Assembly (NCBI RefSeq): GCF_000186865.1
Contig: NW_008705585.1
Location: 16,195-80,194 of the forward strand
Source: Aureococcus anophagefferens
Taxonomy: Eukaryota; Sar; Pelagophyceae; Pelagomonadales; Pelagomonadaceae
DNA length: 64,000 bases
Reading direction: 5' to 3'
In this document: one piece after another, positions 42,470 through 52,517 of the stretch
Layout of the letters: each line of letters opens with the position of its first letter
How positions within the stretch are numbered: the stretch's first letter is position 1
Notes under the pieces: model-generated
What the model saw: only the letters and a program-made list of their open reading frames with translations
Told to the model about the DNA's origin: nothing
The model's database searches: none
Translations under genes and position numbers: made by a program

Positions 42470-42749
42470 TTGGGCTACGACGGCGCGCGGGCGCCTCGTC
42501 TCCTTGTGGGAGCACGCGACCGCGGCAGCGTTGGGTCCGACGGCGCGGGCTACGATGCGCCGGCGCCCATGCTGCTTCGGGGCTGCATCGACGCCAATGT
42601 TGATGCCGAGTTTGATGCTCGCGCTGCCGTCATCGACTGCCACAGTCGACGACGCCAAGCTCCTCGTCGGGACGCACTGGTCGTGTGCGCCGCGCCGCGA
42701 ACGCCGTCGCGCGCGGACGCCGGGCCGCTAAAGCCGTCGCGCGCCGCCG

Positions 42750-43214
42750 ATGACGAACGAGGGCAACGCCTGCTTCGGCGGGACGCTCGTCGTGCTCCTC
42801 ATCACGGGCCTCGTGCTCCACGGCAAGACCGCGGCGCCCGCGTCGTCGTCGTCGTCGAAATCCGGCGGCGGCGTGCTGCCCCACGTCGTGCACTACCCGG
42901 ACCCGACGCCGCGGCCGACGGCGCGGCCCGCGCCCGCGCCGACGCCGCGGCCGACGCCCGCGCCCGCGCCCGCGCCGTCGCCCGAGCCGACGCCCGCGCC
43001 CGTCGCCGCGCCGCGGAAGAAGGGCGGTTCGTCGTCCATGACGCGCCGCAGCGCCGGGCTCCGATGGTGGCGCATCATGTTCGGCATCGTCGGCCTCGGC
43101 GCGTTGATCTTCGCGCTCGCGCGGAGCCGCGTGTCGCCCGAGGAGCTCGGCGGCATCCTCATGTCGCCCCTGCGCATGGCGAACGACCGCATGGGCGACT
43201 ACGTCCAGGTCTAA
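42750..43214 (+). CDS. small two-helix membrane protein with Pro-rich linker
   Basis: 154 codons from ATG 42750. An N-terminal hydrophobic helix (GGTLVVLLITGLVLHG) is followed by a low-complexity TPRPTPAPAP linker (~50-95), then a second helix (MFGIVGLGALIFALA) and a short polar tail. It could be an ER or plasma-membrane hairpin protein with a Pro-rich loop outside. No family is recognised. It lies 92 bp to the right of the minus-strand rhodanese TTG and runs toward the end of the carbamoyl-phosphate synthase gene. Confidence 0.55.
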   Translation: MTNEGNACFGGTLVVLLITGLVLHGKTAAPASSSSSKSGGGVLPHVVHYPDPTPRPTARPAPAPTPRPTPAPAPAPSPEPTPAPVAAPRKKGGSSSMTRRSAGLRWWRIMFGIVGLGALIFALARSRVSPEELGGILMSPLRMANDRMGDYVQV

Positions 43215-43312
43215 AAGCCCGGCGCGCTTGGACGCTTCAGCGGGGGCCGCGGCGCTCCTTGGGCGGCGCGCGCGGGGGCTCTTTGGGATTTTCGCTTGGG
43301 CCGGGGGGGGTC

Positions 43313-46300
43313 CTAGAACTCGCCGGCGTAGAACTCGTCGAGGTGGCGCACCGGGAGGGGCGCGTCGCGGTTCAGGTGGCGGTAGAGGGACTCGACGAAG
43401 AGGTTCGCGCACTTCTCGTTCGTGAGGAGGCCGACGCCGAAGGAGATCGCGCCCGTGCGGAGCTTGTAGCCGTTCGTCTCCGCGGAGCCGTCCTCCGTGA
43501 CGTCGTTGAGCTTGTTCGACGACGGCACGTTGATGCAGAAGACGACGTCGCCGTCCTTGAGGGCCTCGCAGGCCGCCTCGGCCCACTCGGCGCCCCCGGC
43601 GACGGTCTCGCAGGGCACCTTCATCGCGTTGAAGGCCTTGGCCGTGCCCGGCGACGCCAGCAACTTGAAGCCGAGCTCGGCGAGCATGGCCGCGTGGGGC
43701 GCGAAGTCCGACGCGTTGGAGATGGAGAGGAAGACCTGCTTGCCCGCCGCGGCGTGCGCCTTCGTCGGGATCTTCGTGCCCGCGCCCTCGAGCGCGAGGA
43801 GGTAGGCCTCGTAGACGTCGGCGCCGAGGCAGGCGACCTCGCCCGTGGACGCCATCTCGACGCCCATGATGGGGTCCGCGCCGCGGAGCCGCGTGAACGA
43901 GAACATGGCCGCCTTCACGGCGACGTAGTCGATGTCCATGAGCGAGATCTGGTAGGGCCGCGCGGGCACGCCGAGCATGACGCGCGTCGCGAGGGAGATG
44001 AAGTTGGCGTTGAGCGTCTTCGAGAGGAAGGGGAAGGACCGCGACGCGCGGAGGTTGCACTCGATGACCTTGACGTCGTTCTCTCGCGCCATGAGCTGTA
44101 TGTTCACGGGGCCCGAGATGTTCAGGGCCTTGGCGATGCGCGCGGCGATGCGCTTCACCTGCTTCTGGGTCTGGACGTAGAGCTTCTGCGCGGGGAGCAC
44201 CAAGGTCGCGTCGCCCGAGTGGACGCCCGCGTTCTCGACGTGCTCCGAGATCGCGTAGTTCAAGACGTGGCCCTCCTTGCAGACGGCGTCGAACTCGATC
44301 TCCTTGGCGTTGCGGATGAACTTGGACACGACGACGGGCCGGTCCGGCGACACGGCCGACGCGTCGCCGAGGAACTGCGCGAGCTCCGCGTCCGACGTCG
44401 CGACCTTCATCGCGGCGCCCGAGAGCACGAACGACGGCCGCACGAGCACGGGGTAGCCCACCTCCTCGGCGAAGGCCTTGGCGTCCGCGACGGACTGGAG
44501 CTCGCGCCACGCCGGCTGGTCCACGCCCAAATCGTCGAGCATCGCCGAGAACTTGTGGCGGTCCTCCGCGCGGTCGATGTCCGTCGGCGACGTGCCCAAG
44601 ACGCGGACGCCGTTGTCGTGGAGCGGCATCGCCAGGTTCTGGGGGATCTGGCCGCCCACGGAGACCACCAACCCCCAGGCGGCCTCCTGCTCGTAGATGT
44701 CGAGCACGCGCTCGAGCGACAGCTCCTCGAAGTAGAGGCGGTCGCTGACGTCGTAGTCCGTCGACACGGTCTCCGGGTTGTAGTTGACGACGACGGCGCG
44801 GTAGCCCGACGCGCGCACCTGGCGCACGCAGGACACGGCGGACCAGTCGAACTCGACGGACGAGCCGATGCAGTACGCGCCGCAGCCGAGGACCATGACG
44901 CCGCGGTCCTTGGGGACGACGTCGTTCTCCTCGCCGTGGTAGGTCATGTAGAGGTAGTTGGTCACGGCCGGGAACTCGGCGCCGAGCGTGTCGATCTGCT
45001 TGACCACCGGTTTTAAACCGAGGCTCAGGCGGTGGCGGCGCACGCGCGACTCGACGCACTTCGTGTAGTGGCCGATTTGGCCGTCGGAGAAGCCCGCCTG
45101 CTTGATCTTGCGCAGGCTCGGGAGGTTCAGCGCCTGGACGTCGCCCAGGCCCTCCATGGCGGAGCGGAGGCGCGCGATGCGGCGCATCTTCGTGAGGAAC
45201 CAGCGGTCGATGCGCGTGAGCTCGTGGACCTTGTCCAAACCGATGCCCTGCTCGAAGGCCGCCTGCACGGCGAAGAGGCGCTGGTCCGTGGGGACCTTGA
45301 GGCGCTTCGACAGGCGCTCGTCGGGCGTGAGGTTCTCGGAGACGAGGGACGCGTCGTACTCGGCCTCGTGCTCGCCCTCGAGGCCGCGCGAGCCGGGCCG
45401 GACCATGCGCACGGCCTTTTGGAGCGCCTCCTCGAAGGACCGGCCGATGGCCATGACCTCGCCGACGGACTTCATGGCGCTGCCGAGCTTCGTCGACACG
45501 CGGCTAAACTTGCGCATGTCCCAGCGCGGCATCTTGACGACGCAGTAGTCGAGCGACGGCTCGAAGCACGCGGTCGTCGTGCCGGTCACGGAATTGCGGA
45601 TGGACACGAGGTCCTGGCCCAGCGAGAGCTTCGTCGCCACGTAGGCGAGCGGGTAGCCCGTGGCCTTGGACGCGAGGGCCGACGACCGCGAGAGGCGCGC
45701 GTTGACCTCGATGATGCAGTACTTCTCCGTGTGGGGGTCGAGCGCGTACTGGATGTTGCACTCGCCGACGATGCCGATGTGGCGGATGACCTTGATGGCC
45801 GTGGACCGGAGCTTGAAGTACTCGCGGTTCGAGAGCGTCTGCGACGGGGCCACCACAATAGAGTCGCCCGTGTGCACGCCGAGCGGGTCGAAGTTCTCCA
45901 TGTTGCAGACCGTGATGCAGTTGTCGCGGACGTCGCGGACGACCTCGTACTCGACCTCCTTCCAGCCGCGCAGGTCCTGGTCGATGAGGATCTGTTTGGT
46001 GGTGGACGTGGCGCCCTCGAGGGCGTTCTTCGCCAGGTCGATCAATTCGGCGTCGTTCTCCGCGAAGCCCGAGCCCAAACCCCCCAGCGTGAACGCCGCG
46101 CGGACGAGCACGGGGTAGCCGATCTTGTGCGCGGCCTCGAGGGCCTCGTCGACGGTGCAGGCCGGGTAGGACAGCGCCAGCGTCTCGTTGATCTCGCGGA
46201 GCTTGCCCGAGAAGATCTCGCGGTCCTCGGTCGAGATGATCGCGTCGATGTTCGTGCCTAAAACGCGGATGTCGCGCTTCTGGAGGTCCTCGTTGGCCCA

Positions 46301-47788
46301 GAGCTCGATGCCGACGTTTAACGCCGTCTGGCCGCCCATGGAGACGATGATGCCGTCGATGTCGCTCTCCTTGTCGAGGATCATGCGCACGTTCGCCGCG
46401 GTGACCGGTAACAAGTAGACGCGGTCCGCGCAGGCGACGTTCGCGACCTTGGACTGGGCGGCCTGGTTGACGTTGGCGAGCTGGCCGTTCGAGTCGTCCT
46501 CGCGCGACGTCTGCACCGTGGCGATGTTCGGGTTGATGAGCACGACCTCGATGCCCTCCTCGCGGAGCGCCTTGATCGCCTGCGACCCGGAGTAGTCGAA
46601 CTCGCCGGCCTGGCCGATGGACAACCCGCCGGAGCCCACGAGCAGGACGCGCTTGAGCGACGCGCGGTCGTGGCGGTAGATGTTCGGGTCGAGGAGCGTG
46701 AGCTGCGGCGCGTTGCCGCGGACGAGGCGCACGAAGGACTCGAAGAGGAACGCCGTGTCGAAGGGCCCGCCCGCGGCCTCGGGGTGGAACTGGACGGAGA
46801 AGAAGGGCTTGGACGTGTGCGTGATGCCCTCGTTGGACCGGTCGTTCGCGTTGATGAAGAGCGCGCGCCAGCCGTCGGGCAGCGTCGAGTCGTCGACGGC
46901 GAAGCCGTGGTTCTGCGACGTGATGTAGCAGCGCGTCGTCCGCAGGTCGACGCAGGGCTGGTTCATGCCCCGGTTGCCGTACTTCATCTTGTACGTCGTG
47001 CCGCCGGCCGCGAGCGCGAGGATCTGGTTGCCGAGGCAGATGCCGAAGACGGGCTTCTCCTGGGAGATGGCCCACTTGAGCGACTTGATCGTCGCCGCGC
47101 ATTTCGACGGGTCGCCGGGCCCGTTGGAGCAGAAGACGCCGTCCCACTCGAGCTTCGACGGGTTCGTCTCGAGGTCGTAGTCGTGGGGGACCACCGTGAG
47201 CTCGACGCCGTGGGCTTCCACGAGGTAGCGGATGATGTTGAACTTCATGCCGCAGTCGATGGCGACGATCTTCGGGCCGCCGGCGACGCCGTAGGTGACG
47301 ATGGTCTTGGTGGAGACCTCGGCGACGAGGTTCCGGAGGTTCGGGTCGACGAAGTCGCCCGTGGGCTTGTCCGAGCCGACCTCGAGGCGGCCGAGCATCG
47401 CGCCGCGCTCGCGGAGCGATTTCGTGAGCATGCGCGTGTCGACGCCGAAGATGGCGGGCACGCCCGCCTCCTCGAGCCACGAGCCCAGCGACCGCGTGGA
47501 CGCCCAGTGGCTCGGGTCCTCGGAGTAGCTGCTGACGACGAGGCCCGCGATCTGCACGTCCTTGGACTCGAAGTACGTCGGGAGGCCGAACGCGTCGATC
47601 TTGTCGAACGACGGCACGCCGTAGTTGCCCACGAGGGGGTACGTGAGCACGAGGATCTGGCCCCGGTAGGACGGGTCCGTGAGCGCCTCCGGGTAGCCGA
47701 CCATGCCCGTGTTGAAGACGACCTCGCCGGGCATGGACTTGGCCGCGCCGAAGGACGTGCCCTTGAACGTCGTGCCGTCGGAGAGCAC
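43313..47788 (-). CDS. glutamine-dependent carbamoyl-phosphate synthase (fused small and large subunits); 5' end incomplete
   Basis: About 1491 codons. The N-terminal glutaminase part has SNGPGDPSKC, VFGICLGNQILALAAGG (nucleophile Cys ~250) and FSVQFHPEAAGG. The large-subunit part has two ATP-grasp halves (VLLVGSGGLSIGQAGEFDYS; VMVLGCGAYCIGSSVEFDWS) and a C-terminal MGS-type regulatory domain (LAELGFKLLASPGTAKAF). It makes carbamoyl phosphate from glutamine, bicarbonate and ATP for pyrimidines or arginine/urea metabolism. No ATCase or DHOase is fused. The frame begins at GTG 47788 immediately after CTCTCAG, which looks like a splice acceptor. A short first exon with the true ATG, and perhaps an organelle targeting peptide, therefore probably lies upstream; an ATG at about 47853 is one candidate. 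Confidence 0.92.
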   Translation of the reverse strand: MLSDGTTFKGTSFGAAKSMPGEVVFNTGMVGYPEALTDPSYRGQILVLTYPLVGNYGVPSFDKIDAFGLPTYFESKDVQIAGLVVSSYSEDPSHWASTRSLGSWLEEAGVPAIFGVDTRMLTKSLRERGAMLGRLEVGSDKPTGDFVDPNLRNLVAEVSTKTIVTYGVAGGPKIVAIDCGMKFNIIRYLVEAHGVELTVVPHDYDLETNPSKLEWDGVFCSNGPGDPSKCAATIKSLKWAISQEKPVFGICLGNQILALAAGGTTYKMKYGNRGMNQPCVDLRTTRCYITSQNHGFAVDDSTLPDGWRALFINANDRSNEGITHTSKPFFSVQFHPEAAGGPFDTAFLFESFVRLVRGNAPQLTLLDPNIYRHDRASLKRVLLVGSGGLSIGQAGEFDYSGSQAIKALREEGIEVVLINPNIATVQTSREDDSNGQLANVNQAAQSKVANVACADRVYLLPVTAANVRMILDKESDIDGIIVSMGGQTALNVGIELWANEDLQKRDIRVLGTNIDAIISTEDREIFSGKLREINETLALSYPACTVDEALEAAHKIGYPVLVRAAFTLGGLGSGFAENDAELIDLAKNALEGATSTTKQILIDQDLRGWKEVEYEVVRDVRDNCITVCNMENFDPLGVHTGDSIVVAPSQTLSNREYFKLRSTAIKVIRHIGIVGECNIQYALDPHTEKYCIIEVNARLSRSSALASKATGYPLAYVATKLSLGQDLVSIRNSVTGTTTACFEPSLDYCVVKMPRWDMRKFSRVSTKLGSAMKSVGEVMAIGRSFEEALQKAVRMVRPGSRGLEGEHEAEYDASLVSENLTPDERLSKRLKVPTDQRLFAVQAAFEQGIGLDKVHELTRIDRWFLTKMRRIARLRSAMEGLGDVQALNLPSLRKIKQAGFSDGQIGHYTKCVESRVRRHRLSLGLKPVVKQIDTLGAEFPAVTNYLYMTYHGEENDVVPKDRGVMVLGCGAYCIGSSVEFDWSAVSCVRQVRASGYRAVVVNYNPETVSTDYDVSDRLYFEELSLERVLDIYEQEAAWGLVVSVGGQIPQNLAMPLHDNGVRVLGTSPTDIDRAEDRHKFSAMLDDLGVDQPAWRELQSVADAKAFAEEVGYPVLVRPSFVLSGAAMKVATSDAELAQFLGDASAVSPDRPVVVSKFIRNAKEIEFDAVCKEGHVLNYAISEHVENAGVHSGDATLVLPAQKLYVQTQKQVKRIAARIAKALNISGPVNIQLMARENDVKVIECNLRASRSFPFLSKTLNANFISLATRVMLGVPARPYQISLMDIDYVAVKAAMFSFTRLRGADPIMGVEMASTGEVACLGADVYEAYLLALEGAGTKIPTKAHAAAGKQVFLSISNASDFAPHAAMLAELGFKLLASPGTAKAFNAMKVPCETVAGGAEWAEAACEALKDGDVVFCINVPSSNKLNDVTEDGSAETNGYKLRTGAISFGVGLLTNEKCANLFVESLYRHLNRDAPLPVRHLDEFYAGEF

Positions 47789-48804
47789 CTGAGAGGCGGC
47801 GAGGGTGACTGGACGTGGGTTGTTGTGTGCGCGCGCGCGAAGCGGTGCATCGCAACGGACGCCTCAGCACCAGAGGTGGTGACTGGAGGTGGCCTGCTGT
47901 CCGCGCGCGCTCCCTCGTAACGGACGCCGCGCTCGCGCCAGAGTAGCATCTACGGGTGCGGACGTCGACCGCGCGTTGCCGCCCTCGGCGCCGTCCAGAA
48001 GACACCTAGGGGATGATGTGAGCGAAAAGGAGGCCACCCCGGGCGCCGGAGGCCACGTCGCCGACGTCGACTTGGTGCTGCCGAATGGACCGGGGCTCTG
48101 GCGCCCACCGCCGGACGCCATTTGAAATGCGGCCGCGCGCTGCGGAGAGATTGCCGAGAGCGCCGCAGCAGCTCCGGCCCCGAGCGACGGGCCGCCGATG
48201 TTTATGTTCGCCCTCTGCGAGAGAGGCCTTTCTAGTTCACCACCGCGCGCAGTCGCTCTGCCAATCAGCCCTTTGAATCGCTCTCCCGCAAACTGGAGCC
48301 GCTTGGGGGATGAATGTTCAACATTGGCTTATTGAAGTCGGTTGACGCAAGCTCCAAGCCTGCGAAAGCAATCCCTGATTGGCCACCGCCAGACCGCGGA
48401 CCCGCCCCCCCGTACAGCGCCTCCTCCGATGGCCAGAGCAGACGCACGCATCGCATGAGCCCGCGGCGCGGTCTCGTCGCGACCAAAGCGCGCACGCGAT
48501 CAGGCCGCGCGCTGCCAGGTATGTCCCTGACGGAAATGCGCCCGCGCTTGGGTTCGGCGGGCGCGCCCGACCATGTGGCCTCCGAGGCCTCCTCGGTAAG
48601 AGATGTCCGAGGCCGAGCCGATGGCGAGCCGCGCGGGGCGGAGGCGGGCGAGGCGCGGCTCCACCGAGGTGATCCGGGAAAACCAACGAGCTTCGACGTC
48701 GCCGCGGCAACTCTCTCCTCGCCTCCAACACATATCGCGACCCCCCGACGACGCGACTCCCGAATCGCCGTCGACTCGAGGCCCGTCGACGAGCTCGCCG
48801 CGAT
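47789..48804. other. 1-kb divergent intergenic region
   Basis: Separates the minus-strand carbamoyl-phosphate synthase from the plus-strand hydrolase gene and must hold both promoters plus the missing first exon of the synthase. Open frames here (for example 48314 onward) are Arg/Ala-rich with no fold, and I do not call them. No TATA box or repeat stands out. Confidence 0.45.
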
Positions 48805-51800
48805 ATGCGGTCCCTCGTCGCCCTCGCCGCCCTCGCCGTCGCCGACGCCGGCAAGAAGGCCAAGGGCGAGTACTCCTGGGACCAGGCCAAGTGCCTCTTC
48901 AAGAAGCGGAAGATCGTCTTCCTCGGAGACTCGAACACGCGCTTCTTCAGCTTCCAGTTCGCGACGTTCCTCGAGAAGGGCGAGTACCGGAGCGACGACT
49001 ACGACAAGTGGGGCGAGCCCGGCGACGACTACGACAAGGAGTACGAGGACGAGACGTGGACGGACTGGAGCCGCAAGTCGAAGAAGAGCGCGACGCACGC
49101 CCAGCACCTCGTCAAGACGTATGATGATCTCGACTCGCGGCACACGTTCTTCTTCCTCCAGAAGACGTGGTTCGGCGACGAGACGACCAAGGAGGAGAAC
49201 ATGGACGACATCGCGGCCAAGGTGAAGAAGGACAAGGTCGACATCGTCGTCATGAACAGCGGCTGGTGGGATTTGAAGGGCTGGGGCGAGAAGGACTACG
49301 ACGACTGCGGCGAGGACTGGGAGGACGACTGCGGCGACGCGTACGAGCGCGACGCCGCGCGCTTCGACCCGACTTCAATCTGCGCGTATTCGAATGTTTC
49401 GACACAAGCTCTTCGGCCGTGCTTCGAGAACTCGACGAGAGCAATCGATGCGTCCAAAAATCAGCCGAATCGACTTCGATTTGCCCGAGCTAGAGGATTT
49501 CAAAGTGGTCGATTTCCACAGGCGCGACGTGAAAAAGGCCGCGGACGAGATCTTCTCGGGAGCGAAGGCCGCCGTCTGGCGCGACTGCTCCTGCTGCGGC
49601 GACGAGACGTCCCACGAGAAGTCCGTCAAGCGGCTCAACGCCATCGCCAAGGACGTCATGGACGACCGCGGCTACCCCGTCGCCGAAATCTTCGATTTGT
49701 ACGGCAAGAAGGATTTGGACGACGCGACGGTCGACGGCACGCACGCGACGCCCGAGTACTACCACGCGTGGACCATGAAGATCATGACCGGCGTCGAGGC
49801 GCAGCTCAAGACGGGGTGCCTCGGGGACTCCTACGAGGACGACGAGCCCGCGAGCTGCCCGGGTCTCGAGGCCGTGGCCTCCGACGGCTGCCCCGCGGAC
49901 GCGGACCTCGTGACCTGCGACGACGCGTCGTTGCAGCCCGGCGACCTCTGCGAGGGCGACGGCGAGTGCGGCACGGACAAGAAGCTCAACAACTGCCCCG
50001 ACGGCACCGGCGGCGCGGAGGCCGACGTCTACGAGGTCCTCGGGGCCGACGGCGCGCCGACGACGACGCCGCGGCCCTTCGCGTTCTCGACGCCGCGGCC
50101 GTCGCGCCGCCCCACGCCGAGGCCGTCGCGAAAGCCCACGCCGCGGCCGACGCCGCGGCCGACGCCGCGGCCGACGCCGCGGCCGAGCGCGGCCGTCGCC
50201 TGCGACAACCGCGCGTCGCCGTACATGGACGCGAAGGGCTATGGTTGCACGACGTGGAACGGCCTGCTCGCGCGCTGCCGCGACGACGCGGACTGGCGCG
50301 CGGCGCAGTACTGCCGCTTCAGCTGCGATGAGCTCGGCGTCGGCTACGACGGTTTTACGTGCGCGGCGCCGTCCCCGACGCCCGCCCCTTCTACGCCCGC
50401 CCCCACCGCGCGGAACTGCCCCGTGCTCGAGGCCATCTCGTCGAACGCGTGCCCCGACGACGCGCCGCGAAGCGCCTGCGACGCCGCGGGGCTCCTGCCC
50501 GGCGACTTCTGCTCCGGCGACGGCGAGTGCGCCACGGACGAGGCGCTCGACAACTGCGGCGCCGCGGACGTCAGGGCAGCACAAGGGTGCGAAATTCCCA
50601 ACTTCAAAGGCTCATATCTCGGCCGTTTTCCGCTCGTTTCGGCTGATTTTTGGACGAGTGATCATCTCTCGGAACGGTCTCGAAGCGTGGATGCTTTTTC
50701 CGGAACGCGCGCGCGCGGAACGCTCACGTTGAAGCGACGTTGAATCACTCTTGTGCTGCCCAGGCGGACGTCTACGTCGTGCTCCGCGCGTCGGCCGCGA
50801 CGGCGGCGGGCTCGTCGAAGAAGTCGTCGGGCGGCCTCTCGTCGTCCTTGCTCATCGTGCTCTTCGTCGTCGCGGTCGCGTTCCTCGGCGGCGCCGTCGG
50901 CCTCGCCGTCTGCGTCTGCTGCCGGCCCGGCCGGCCGTCGAACCCTGTGCGGAAATCAAATCTTCAACCCGACTTCAATGTGCGCGTATGCGACCGTTCT
51001 GACGCGAGGTTTTCTGCTGTGCTTCGAGAGCTCGATGAGAGCAATCGATCCGTCCAAAAATCAGCCGAATCGACGTCGATTTGACCGAGATAGAGAGTTC
51101 TGAAGTTTGGTGGGGACCCCCCAAACGAGTGGTTGATTTCCACACAGGTCGAACCCGATGAAGCGGACCGCGGCGCCCGCGCGCGCGAACCCCGTGAAGG
51201 CCGGGGCGCTCGCCGAGGAGGCGCCGCCGGAGGAGGACGACGACGTGCGGCGGCTGCGCGAGCTGCGGTCCCGGCGCGACGAGCCCTGGGTCGCGTCGCG
51301 CGCGACGCCGCCGGGGCGGACGCCGGGGCGGACGCCGAGGCTCTCCGTGAGCGGCGCGGACAACGGCTACCGCGAGGACCTCGCGCGCCTCGCGCAGCTC
51401 CAGCGGTCCGCGAACCGCGGGCGCCGGGCGCCGCCGCGCGTCGAGGAGACGGAGGAAGACGACGACGCGTCGCGGCTCCGGAATCTCACGGAGCGCCGCG
51501 CGCCGCGGGCCCGCGCGCCGCCGCCCCGCTCCGCGCCGCGGGCCCGCGCGCCGCCGCCGGCGCACGACGACGCGAGCCTCTTCCGCCGCGAGGGCGCGTG
51601 GGCGTCGCTCCGCCGGTCGAGCTCGCGGCGCCGCGCGGACCGCATCCAGACCTACGCGACGGCCGTCGACGCGTTCCCCGCGGGCTTCGCCGGGGAGCTC
51701 GACCTCGTGCCCGGCGACCGCATCACGATCCTCGACTCCAACGACGACGAGTGGTGGCGCGGCGAGACGCCCGACGGCGCCGTGGGCGTCTTCCCCTGCT

Positions 51801-51838
51801 CCCACATCGACAACGTGTCGGCGGACCCGCGGGGCTAG
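48805..51838 (+). CDS. SGNH/PC-esterase-like ectodomain with Cys-rich repeats, TM helix and cytoplasmic SH3 domain, four exons
   Basis: Exons 48805-49346, 49522-50563, 50764-50936 and 51148-51838 give 815 residues. A signal peptide (MRSLVALAALAVADA) precedes an SGNH hydrolase-like domain: block I KIVFLGDSNTRFFSFQF, and the Asp/His end VDGTHATPEYYHAW. Next come a Cys repeat (CPGLEAVASDGCPADADLVT), a TPRPTPRP linker, a ShK-like Cys module (CDNRASPYMDAKGYGCTTWN), a second Cys repeat (CPVLEAISSNACPDDAPRSA), a TM helix (LLIVLFVVAVAFLGGAVGLA) and a basic cytoplasmic tail ending in an SH3 domain (AVDAFPAGFAGELDLVPGDR ... DEWWRGETPDGAVGVFPCSH). Each intron is an introner. Probable role: cell-surface glycan esterase or sensor linked to signalling (inference). 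Confidence 0.75.
49347..49521 (-). mobile_element. introner, family B, 5'-eroded copy, 175-nt GC-AG intron
   Basis: The TSD GCGCGACG occurs at 49347-49354 and 49522-49529. The left inverted end has been lost or replaced (CCGCGCGCTTCGACCCGACT), while the right end GTCGATTTCCACAG is intact. The core is antisense. Splicing restores DAYERDVKKAADE. Confidence 0.88.
50070..50195 (+). repeat. 12-bp coding tandem repeat
   Basis: Repeats of CCGACGCCGCGG-type encode the TPRPTPRP linker of the SGNH/SH3 protein; the last four units are identical. Confidence 0.85.
50564..50763 (+). mobile_element. introner, family A, 200-nt GC-AG intron
   Basis: The TSD GCGGACGT occurs at 50564-50571 and 50764-50771. 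Inverted ends are GGGCAGCACAAG and CTTGTGCTGCCC, with the same substitution on both ends, so the ends changed together. Core in sense orientation. Confidence 0.93.
50937..51147 (-). mobile_element. introner, family B, reverse orientation, 211-nt GT-AG intron
   Basis: The TSD GTCGAACC occurs at 50937-50944 and 51148-51155. Inverted ends are CTGTGCGGAAATCAA and TTGATTTCCACACAG. The core is antisense. It separates the TM-helix exon from the SH3-domain exon. Confidence 0.93.
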
Positions 51839-51887
51839 GCGATGTACAGTACTCTCGTGTTCGCGGGGCGGGGGCCGTTCACGCGTG

Positions 51888-52490
51888 CTAGCTCGTATTA
51901 GCGAGCGCGTCCCTCAGCGCGGCCTCGGCCCGCTCGCGGTCCGTCGCCGCGACGGGGTGGAAGAGCGGCCGCGGCGGCCGCCCGGCGCCCGGCGGCGGCA
52001 GGGGCCTCTGGGCGCCCTCGAAGGCCGCGCGGCCGTCCGCGTCGACGGCGCAGACGCCGAGCTCGACGAGCATCGCGTCGACGAGCGCGGCGAAGCGCGG
52101 GTCGTTGGACCGCGCGGCCGAGAGCGCGGCCGCCGGGTCGCGCGCGGCCTCGATGCGCCGCAGGAGCGCGCGCAGGCTCGGCTCGCTCCGGAGCTCGTCG
52201 CGCAGCCACGCGCACTCGGAGAGCCGCCGGCGGTGCGAGTCCGACAGCGCGTTGCGGTCGTCGTCGCAGGCGCCGGGCCCGACGTGGCGCGCCGCGCCGC
52301 GCGCCGCGGGCCGCGCGGGCTGCGCGGGCTTCGCGGCGGCGGGCGCCGGCGCCGCGCGGGCCGCGCCGCCGCAGTCGGCCTTGTGGCGCTTGCAGCAGGC
52401 GACGCTGCAGTAGGCGACGCGGCACTTCGGGCAGGCGTAGCTCGCCCCCGCCGTCGCGCAGACGGCGCAGGGTTTGGGAATGCGCGGCAT
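51888..52490 (-). CDS. HIT-type zinc-finger protein, ZNHIT3-like
   Basis: 200 codons from ATG 52490. The N-terminus has the HIT zinc finger with eight Cys/His ligands: CAVCATAGASYACPKCRVAY, then CSVACCKRHKADC. The C-terminal half (LRDELRSEPSLRALLRRIEA, then LVDAMLVELGV) matches the ZNHIT3 helical domain. ZNHIT3/Hit1 proteins help assemble box C/D snoRNPs in the nucleus. A Pro/Ala-rich linker joins the two. It is convergent with the SGNH/SH3 gene, 49 bp apart, and has no intron. Confidence 0.8.
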   Translation of the reverse strand: MPRIPKPCAVCATAGASYACPKCRVAYCSVACCKRHKADCGGAARAAPAPAAAKPAQPARPAARGAARHVGPGACDDDRNALSDSHRRRLSECAWLRDELRSEPSLRALLRRIEAARDPAAALSAARSNDPRFAALVDAMLVELGVCAVDADGRAAFEGAQRPLPPPGAGRPPRPLFHPVAATDRERAEAALRDALANTS

Positions 52491-52517
52491 GGGTCGATGC
52501 GTGCGCTAGCCTGGCTT

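Noticed and set aside
48314..49225. Plus-strand open frame upstream of and overlapping the SGNH gene
   Set aside because: The first part is Arg/Pro/Ala-rich without structure and the rest is a shifted shadow of the real hydrolase gene.
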